Part shown: one piece after another, positions 58,673-64,000 of the stretch
Layout of the letters: each line of letters opens with the position of its first letter
Numbering within the stretch: the first letter of the stretch is position 1
Source: Talpa occidentalis
Taxonomy: Eukaryota > Chordata > Mammalia > Eulipotyphla > Talpidae
Assembly: GCF_014898055.3 (NCBI RefSeq)
Contig: NW_026555331.1
Coordinates: forward strand, 98,788,684 to 98,852,683
Reading direction: 5' to 3'
Length of the DNA: 64,000 nt
The notes under the pieces: model-generated
Told to the model about the DNA's origin: nothing
Database searches by the model: none
What the model saw: the letters and a program-made list of their open reading frames with translations, nothing else
Program-made: the position numbers and the translations under genes

Positions 58673-58733
58673 TTAAATTCAGGGCCTAACATATGTATAA
58701 GTGCATATTGGTGTGTTTTTATTTGTTGGTTCA
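58673..58733 (+). repeat. Direct repeat, copy B
   Basis: Partner of 57326-57390, about 1.35 kb downstream in the same orientation. Confidence 0.6.
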
Positions 58734-59238
58734 GTTTCTCTTGATAGAAATTCATGAATTTGAAGAAGAAAACCAATTCACAGCTTTCTATAATTTATGA
58801 AAAGCTATGTACTAAAGACATTCTCTTTTCAATAATATGAGATTTGCCACACCTTTTGATTTTTAAATACATTATAGTAATTTAGAACAGTTTCTAAATG
58901 GATGAGAAAATAAGATCATTAAAATTTAAATATTTGAGACCAGTTCACCATACTAATAAGAACATCTTTGTTTATATAGATTTAATGTTTCCAACTATTG
59001 TATTTTTAAAGTACAATCAAATTCATAAATTTTACACCCCAAATACTGCTTGTATACCGTTTTTAATCTTTGCTTTTATCTTACAAATGCTGATCTACAT
59101 TACACATTCTTTAAAAAGTTACATATTCTTATTTGTATGTCAAAATGCTGACTAAATGTTCCATTTAAGCTTCCTACTACACCAATAACATTGTTAAATA
59201 AAGTTTACTACATTAAATAAAAAGTCTGATTAATAGAT
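58734..59238. other. No recognised feature
   Basis: AT-rich; the 85-residue frame at 58898-59155 is hydrophobic and AT-driven, with no domain. Confidence 0.4.
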
Positions 59239-59239
59239 C

Positions 59240-59323
59240 AATAAGATGTGTTATATATATACATACACACACACATATACATGTATAATGGAATATTACT
59301 CAGCAATCAAAAAAATGAACTCA
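59240..59323 (+). mobile_element. Old L1, left piece
   Basis: Short ORF2 C-terminal piece ending CAGCAATCAAAAAA; an AT/CA microsatellite (about 59253-59282) grew in it. It continues at 62840, so the two are one old L1 split by the younger L1. The last 15 bases are the left TSD. Confidence 0.8.
59309..59323. repeat. 5' TSD of the young internally deleted L1
   Basis: AAAAAAATGAACTCA versus AAAAAGATAAACTCA at 62840-62854: 13 of 15 bases identical. Confidence 0.7.
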
Positions 59324-59652
59324 ATATTTAGACAGGGAATTCTGCGACCATCCAGACCTCACCAAAGCTGTTGTTTAGAAGTGAGAAATGGCTGTCCCCA
59401 TGGTCAGAGGTGAGCTGAAGGCCCCCACAAGCAAGGCACCCTCTGGCAATGAGTTGGAGTCCAGAGGGGGACCCAGCAATTTGGAGGCCAGCAGGTAATC
59501 CAGCCACTGCAAGGGCAGTCTGTAGGACCTCAAGACCCAACTCCGGAATTAAACAAATACAGAAGGAGTAGATTTTCAGGGACAGCAACCATTAACCATA
59601 TCCATAATACCACTGCCCTTCTGGGCTTCTGGCATAACAGTATTGGACTTGA

Positions 59653-60183
59653 TTGGATAACCAGTTCCCAACATCCCAGAAAGAACACACCAAAGAGATG
59701 CCAGCCAGTACCAGCGACACAATGTCCCAATGCATAGGACAAATTAGAAAACAAGCAGCAGGGAGAAGAAAAATTACAAGCAACCAAGCACAGAGAAGAA
59801 AAATTACAAGCAACCAAGCATATTCCCAGGGAAAAGATACACCACAAAAAGACAATCAAACACCAGACTGCAACACCAGTGACTTAGAGGAACTTATGAA
59901 TCTTCCTGATAGAGAATTTAAAATCACCATGACTAAAAAACTGAAAGAAGTTGAAAATGATATGGGAAAAATAATCAACAATCAGAAGAATGAAATTGAG
60001 TCCCTAAAGAGGGACGTGAAAGAAATGCAGAAGATCGAAGGATTAATGGAGGAGCTAAAGAAAACGGATTCAAAAATCCTCAATAAAATTTTAGCTAACA
60101 GAATCCAACAATTTATCCATAAGATAATTCTCCACAACCAAGTAGGATTTATTCCAGGGACACAAGGATGGTTCAACATCTGA
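59653..60183 (+). pseudogene. Fused L1 ORF1 (N-term) :: ORF2 (RT start) frame
   Basis: 176 residues. Residues 1-90 are an ORF1 N-terminal region with an in-frame 10-residue tandem repeat ([10 protein letters not shown]) at about 38-57. Residues about 92-137 are heptad-like coiled coil ([15 protein letters not shown]). From about residue 139 the sequence is ORF2 RT ([13 protein letters not shown], then [14 protein letters not shown]). The RNA-binding half of ORF1, the endonuclease and the first part of RT are missing. The stop at 60181 replaces an arginine codon seen in related copies, probably by CpG decay. Confidence 0.85.
59764..59820 (+). repeat. In-frame 30-nt tandem duplication in L1 ORF1
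   Basis: AGAAGAAAAATTACAAGCAA plus CCAAGCACAG at 59764-59793, repeated at 59794-59820. It adds ten residues to the ORF1 N-terminus, a region known to vary in length between L1 lineages. Confidence 0.8.
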
Positions 60184-60234
60184 AAATCAATCAATGTAAT
60201 CCAACACATCAACAAAAAGAAATATAAAAACCAT

Positions 60235-60561
60235 ATGATAATATCAATAGATGCTGAGAAAGCTTTCAACAAAGTACAACACCCATTTATGATAAAGGCC
60301 CTTGAAATTCTCAGGATACAAGGAACATACCTCAACATCATAAAGGCCATATATGACAAGCCCATAGCCAATATCATTCTCAATGGTGGAAAGTTAAAAG
60401 CATTTCCATTAAGATCTGGAACAAGACAAGGATGTCCACTCTCACCACTGCTTTTCAATATAATACTGGAAATCCTAGCCAGAGCAATAAGACAAGAGAA
60501 AGACATACAAGGAATCCAAATAGGGAAGAAGTTAAACTATCACTATTCACAGATGATATGA
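60235..60561 (+). pseudogene. L1 ORF2 RT fingers/palm fragment
   Basis: Contains the [13 protein letters not shown] motif (catalytic motif A region), [10 protein letters not shown] and the strongly conserved [14 protein letters not shown] block. A one-base deletion at about 60530 shifts the frame just before the second catalytic aspartate pair, which then reads out of frame at 60548-60560 and is preceded by Thr where Ala is usual. The RT is therefore dead. Confidence 0.85.
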
Positions 60562-60748
60562 TAACATACACAGAGAGCCCCAAAAACGCCACAGAAAAAC
60601 TAATCAATTGATCAGTTTAGTAAAGTAGCAGGATACAAAATCAACACACAAAAATCAGTAGCCTTCCTATACACAAACAATAAATCTGAAGAAGAAGAAA
60701 TCCCAAGAAAACCATCCCTTTTATTATTGAAACAAAAAAATCAAATAC

Positions 60749-61147
60749 TTGGGAATAAACCTAACAAAAGAGGTAAAGGACCTGTACAAAGAAAACTATA
60801 AAACACTGTTAAAAGAAATAGAACAAGACACAAAGAAATGGAAAGACATCTCCTGCTCCTGGATTGGAAGAATTAACATTATCAAAATGGCCATCCTACC
60901 AAAAGCAATTTACAGATTCAATGCAATTCCAATAAAAATTTCAATGACATTCTTCAAAGAAATAGAACAAATATTGATGAAATTCATATGGAGCCACCAA
61001 AAACCCCAAATAGCCAAAACTCTCCTGAAAAAAAAAGAAGGGAATGGTGGTATCACACGCCCAGACTTCAAACCATACTACAAAGCCATAATAATCAAAA
61101 CTGCATGGTATTGCAACAAGAACAGACACACAGACCAATGGAACTGA
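60749..61147 (+). pseudogene. L1 ORF2 thumb/connection fragment
   Basis: 132 residues with [39 protein letters not shown] and [17 protein letters not shown], which lie downstream of the RT core in ORF2. An indel near 61140 ends the frame early. Same frame set as 60235-60561 only after the frameshift. Confidence 0.85.
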
Positions 61148-61149
61148 AT

Positions 61150-61911
61150 AGAAAATCCAGAAATAAACCCACAGATTTATGGTCAACTAATCTTTAACAA
61201 AGGAGCAAAGAATATGCAATGGAGCAAAAAAAAGTCTGTTCAATAAATGGTTCTGGGAAAACTGGGTTGCTACATGCAAAAGAATAAAGCTTGATTACTA
61301 CCTCACACCATGCCAAAAAACCAACTCAAAATGGATTAAAGAACTAGACATAAGACCTAAAACCATAAAATATATAGAAGGAAATATAGGCAAAACACTA
61401 CATGACATACACCTTAGCAACATCTTTAAAGACACATCACCCAAAGCAGTGATAGTAAAGGCAAAGATAAAAGCTGGGACTACATCAAATTAAAGAGCTT
61501 CTGTACAGCAAAAGAGACAGTAACCAAAACAAAGAGACACCCCACCAACTGGGAGAAAATTTTTGCACACAACACTAATGATAAAGGACTGATCACAAAA
61601 ATCTACAAAGAGCTGATGAGACTCAACAAAAACAAAGTAAATAATACAGTCAAAAAATGGGCAGAAGAGCCAAAGAAACTTCTTCAAAGAGGAAATGCAA
61701 ATGGCCAACACCATATGAGAAAATGTTCAACATCTCTTGTAATCAGGGAAATGCAAATCAAAACTACAATAAGATACCATCTTACACCAGTGTGAATGGC
61801 ATATATTAAAAAAAAACCAGCAACAACAAATGTTGGCGAGGATGTTGAGAGAAAGGAACTCTCCTGCACTGCTGGTGGGAGTGAAAACTGGTCCAACCAC
61901 TATGGAAAGCT
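61150..61911 (+). pseudogene. L1 ORF2 pre-C-terminal region, frames broken
   Basis: Continues ORF2 in several frames ([18 protein letters not shown] near 61230, GNIGKTLHDIH-like near 61385). The cysteine-rich motif near 61830-61890 is damaged: two TGA stops fall within it, one of them at its last cysteine. Confidence 0.8.
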
Positions 61912-62271
61912 GTGTGGAGATTCCTCAACCTGCTAAAGATGGAACTTCCATTTGATCCAGCAATTCCACTCCTAGGTATTTACCCAAAGGACATAGAAAC
62001 ATTAATTCAAAAGGGCACCTGCACCCCTATGTATATAGCAGCACTATTTACAATAGTTAAGCTAAGGAAACAACCCAAATGCCCAAAAATAGACGACCGG
62101 ATCAAGAAGGTGTGGTACATATACATAATGGAATATTGCTCAGCATTCAAAAAAGATAAACACATGCAATTTGCAGCAACATGGATGGAGCTAGAAGGGA
62201 TCATGCTCAGCAAAATAAGGCAGAAAGAAAAAGAAAAATACTGGATGGTCTCACTCATAGCAGGAATCTAG
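61912..62271 (+). pseudogene. L1 ORF2p C-terminal tail
   Basis: 119 residues from [20 protein letters not shown] to the SLIAGI end, uninterrupted. It is the tail only, with no catalytic or zinc-binding motif. Confidence 0.9.
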
Positions 62272-62340
62272 AAAACCTAAATAAGGGACCAGGAAAAAGA
62301 TGAATTATCAACAAGCAACTATAAACCAGAGACACACTAT

Positions 62341-62383
62341 GGCGGGGGGGGGAGGGTTTAGAGTCAAAACAAGGGGGGTGGGA
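62341..62383 (+). repeat. G-rich tract in L1 3' UTR
   Basis: GGCGGGGGGGGGAGGG, then AAGGGGGGTGGG; possible G-quadruplex. Confidence 0.7.
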
Positions 62384-62460
62384 ATTATATGGGAACTATA
62401 ACCAAGATGAAAATGCATACATTGTGTAAAAATGAGAAATTATGTAAAAAAATCATAAAA

Positions 62461-62826
62461 AAAGAAACAATCACAGTGAGTTCTGTTAAACTTCTGGTGC
62501 CAACCTAGATACCAGGGGATGGGGGGTGGGGTGGACAGGAGGGGCCATGGAGAAGAAGGTAGGAAGGTAGTTGAGGCAGGGGTTGTTGAGGTGGCAGTCA
62601 CGGGCTGTGTGGGGGATTTGGGGAAGGTTTCAGGGAATTCATGTCCACAGATTGGATGTTTCCAAGATGAGAAAATGTGTGCCAGGTGGAAGGCAGGGAT
62701 TTGAGGGACTTTCCTATGGCAGAGGTACACAGCAGCCATAAACACCAAAAAGAGAGTGTAATATGTTTGAGGGCTAGTAGGGTTTGGTCATGGCACATCG
62801 TTTCTGTGTACGTCAGTGTCTTTCTC
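62461..62826 (+). repeat. 3'-transduced sequence (about 370 bp)
   Basis: Follows the L1 3' end (ATTATGTAAAAAAATCATAA then an A-run) and precedes the second poly(A). It is GC-richer than the L1 and all flanks (GGGGATGGGGGGTGGGGTGG), and its frames are chance. It should occur once elsewhere in the genome, next to the source L1. Confidence 0.75.
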
Positions 62827-62839
62827 AAAAAAAAAAAAA

Positions 62840-63215
62840 AAAAAGATAAACTCATGTCATTTGTGGCAACATGACTGGAACTGGAAGGGATTATCCTAAG
62901 TGAAGTGAGCCAGAAGGAGAAAGATAAATATTGGATGGTTTCACTTATATGTAGGATATAGAGAAACCAAACAAAGGATCAAAGAGAACCCCTTGAAAGC
63001 TGACCGCAGATCTGAGTCATCCAGGAGGGAAGGGGAGTGAGGAGGAAAAGAGCAGGGGAGAAGACAGGGGAGGAGGAAGGCACAATGGACTATGGTGGAG
63101 GACCACAGGTGCTTTGGTAGTAGGAAAACTATGGCGAACACATATGAGGGGAGAAAATGGGTACTGTGAAAAAACAAATAAGACTGTAAAATAATATGCA
63201 TCATTAATAAAAAGA
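62840..63215 (+). mobile_element. Old L1, right piece
   Basis: Resumes from 59323: AAGATAAACTCATGTCATTT, then TGGAACTGGAAGGGATTATC, GCCAGAAGGAGAAAGATAAA and a 3' UTR to about 63215. The younger L1 entered between codons for the same ORF2 segment. Confidence 0.8.
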
Positions 63216-63219
63216 TAAA

Positions 63220-64000
63220 AGAGAAAATCTGTCTAGTTCAATGAGATTGTCAGCAAGGAAATGAGCATCAATAACTGTGATAAAATATTCAGATGAGGTG
63301 ATGAGAATGTTAAACTTTGGTAAATTGATGTAATATTTGCAGTCCTCTACCAACCTGGAAATGCTAGCACATATGCCTTTCTATATTCATGAAAAGACCA
63401 GAAACAAATAAAGCATCATCACATTAAGAACTTCAAATGACATATTAAGGAAATACTGTTGTTGACATGTATGTTACTTCTGTTTTTTAAATTTTCCCAA
63501 ATACACAGAGGAAATACTATTTTATCTCCAAATTCCATCAGACTCCTTTGCCCATTAAAATAGCATAAAATAGGGGAGAGAGTCAGTGAGATGGATCGTA
63601 CTTAATGTCAACTTCCACCTGGAATTCGAAATATTGATGCCTTGTTGACTACTAGGGTCACATAATAAAGTAAGTGAGGATACTAAAGACCTGAAAAAAT
63701 TTCTGCCAGGAAGTCTTAAAAACATGGAAAAAGTAGCTAAGGACAGCCACAAAAATAAGTCTTCGTTCCCTACATAAGCCTTACATAGGCAAACATTTCA
63801 CCTCCTAATTACTTCTATGCATCCAATGTACTTCTGGACAAACTCCTAATATCAATTTTATGGCTTTATGAAATGAAAATTAATTTTAGCAAGAGATCAA
63901 GAAAAACACTGAGTTCAAAGTATGGAGTTATAACTAGTGCATAAAAGGATCGAATGAAAATGTTTTGATGGTTTTTGCCATCGCTTTCATTCTTGAATGA
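63220..64000. other. No recognised feature
   Basis: AT-rich, with no supported gene or repeat. The minus-strand frame 63555-63752 shows no motif. Confidence 0.4.

Larger units (their letters stand above)
59324..62839 (+). mobile_element. Young L1 with 5' UTR, internal deletion and 3' transduction
   Basis: Runs from a short 5' UTR (59324-59652) through the beginning of ORF1, then directly into the ORF2 reverse transcriptase. It then includes the rest of ORF2, the 3' UTR (to about 62460), about 370 bp of unique transduced DNA and a poly(A) run at 62827-62844. A near-perfect TSD flanks it. Several stops and frameshifts make it non-functional, so it could not move on its own. It has both the true 5' and the true 3' end. 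Confidence 0.85.

Noticed and set aside
59530..59859. Hydrophobic minus-strand frames (109 and 87 residues) opposite the L1 5' UTR and ORF1
   Set aside because: They are antisense shadows of the L1 5' region and include the complement of the 30-nt tandem repeat.
62440..62855. Minus- and plus-strand frames in the GC-rich 62.5-kb segment
   Set aside because: The segment is explained as 3'-transduced L1 flank; the frames lack motifs and differ in all phases.

Overview
This window looks like an intergenic (or deep intronic) AT-rich stretch of a placental mammal genome. It holds no intact protein-coding gene that I can recognise, no rRNA or functional tRNA gene, no CRISPR array and no bacterial-type operon. 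The coding-like stretches are almost all fragments of LINE-1 (L1) retrotransposons or chance frames through SINEs. The mammalian placement rests on ancient repeats shared by placentals (MIR, MER5A-like hAT elements, a Tigger-like element, MaLR-type LTRs) plus many L1 copies. The abundant young SINE is tRNA-derived: a head with Pol III box A and box B, a unique body, and a tail of AAAT units then poly(A). It is not primate Alu, rodent B1/B2, carnivore CAN or ruminant Bov-tA. It could be a bat SINE of the horseshoe-bat type, but I cannot confirm the family or species.

Layout. 1-9.3 kb: mostly unique or very old sequence with one old L1 (2060-3352), several MIRs, an antisense MaLR-like LTR (6235-6635) and two young SINEs. 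9.8-11.6 kb: an LTR end and an old L1 split by a SINE. 11.6-15.2 kb: nothing recognised. 15.2-18.0 kb: old sense L1. 19.3-24.25 kb: a long antisense L1 holding two SINEs. 26.7-28.7 kb: old sense L1 holding a 121-bp L1 end. 29.6-31.6 kb: a twin-primed (5'-inverted) L1 with about 500 bp of 3'-transduced sequence and an 18-bp target-site duplication (TSD). 34-35 kb: an unexplained 71-bp inverted repeat. 35.5-45.3 kb: a cluster of nine SINEs, with MIR and MER5A remnants. 47.6-48.2 kb: a truncated L1 with a 15-bp TSD. 51.4-52.2 kb: a Tigger-like element interrupted by a SINE. 52.7-53.5 kb: two weak candidate host exons. 55.6-57.1 kb: an old L1 containing a younger one. 57.5-57.9 kb: an antisense LTR abutting an orphan 86-bp L1 piece. 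59.2-63.2 kb: an old L1 split by a younger, internally deleted L1 that fuses ORF1 to ORF2 in frame and carries about 370 bp of 3'-transduced sequence.

No set of genes works together here. The story is the insertion history: L1 supplies the machinery, the SINEs use it in trans, and perfect or near-perfect TSDs let many pre-insertion alleles be read directly. I see no undescribed gene system. The items most worth checking are the L1 ORF1::ORF2 deletion with 3' transduction, the inverted repeat at 34 kb, the orphan L1 patch at 57.8 kb, and the candidate exon near 53.4 kb. All family names come from sequence recognition without database searches.
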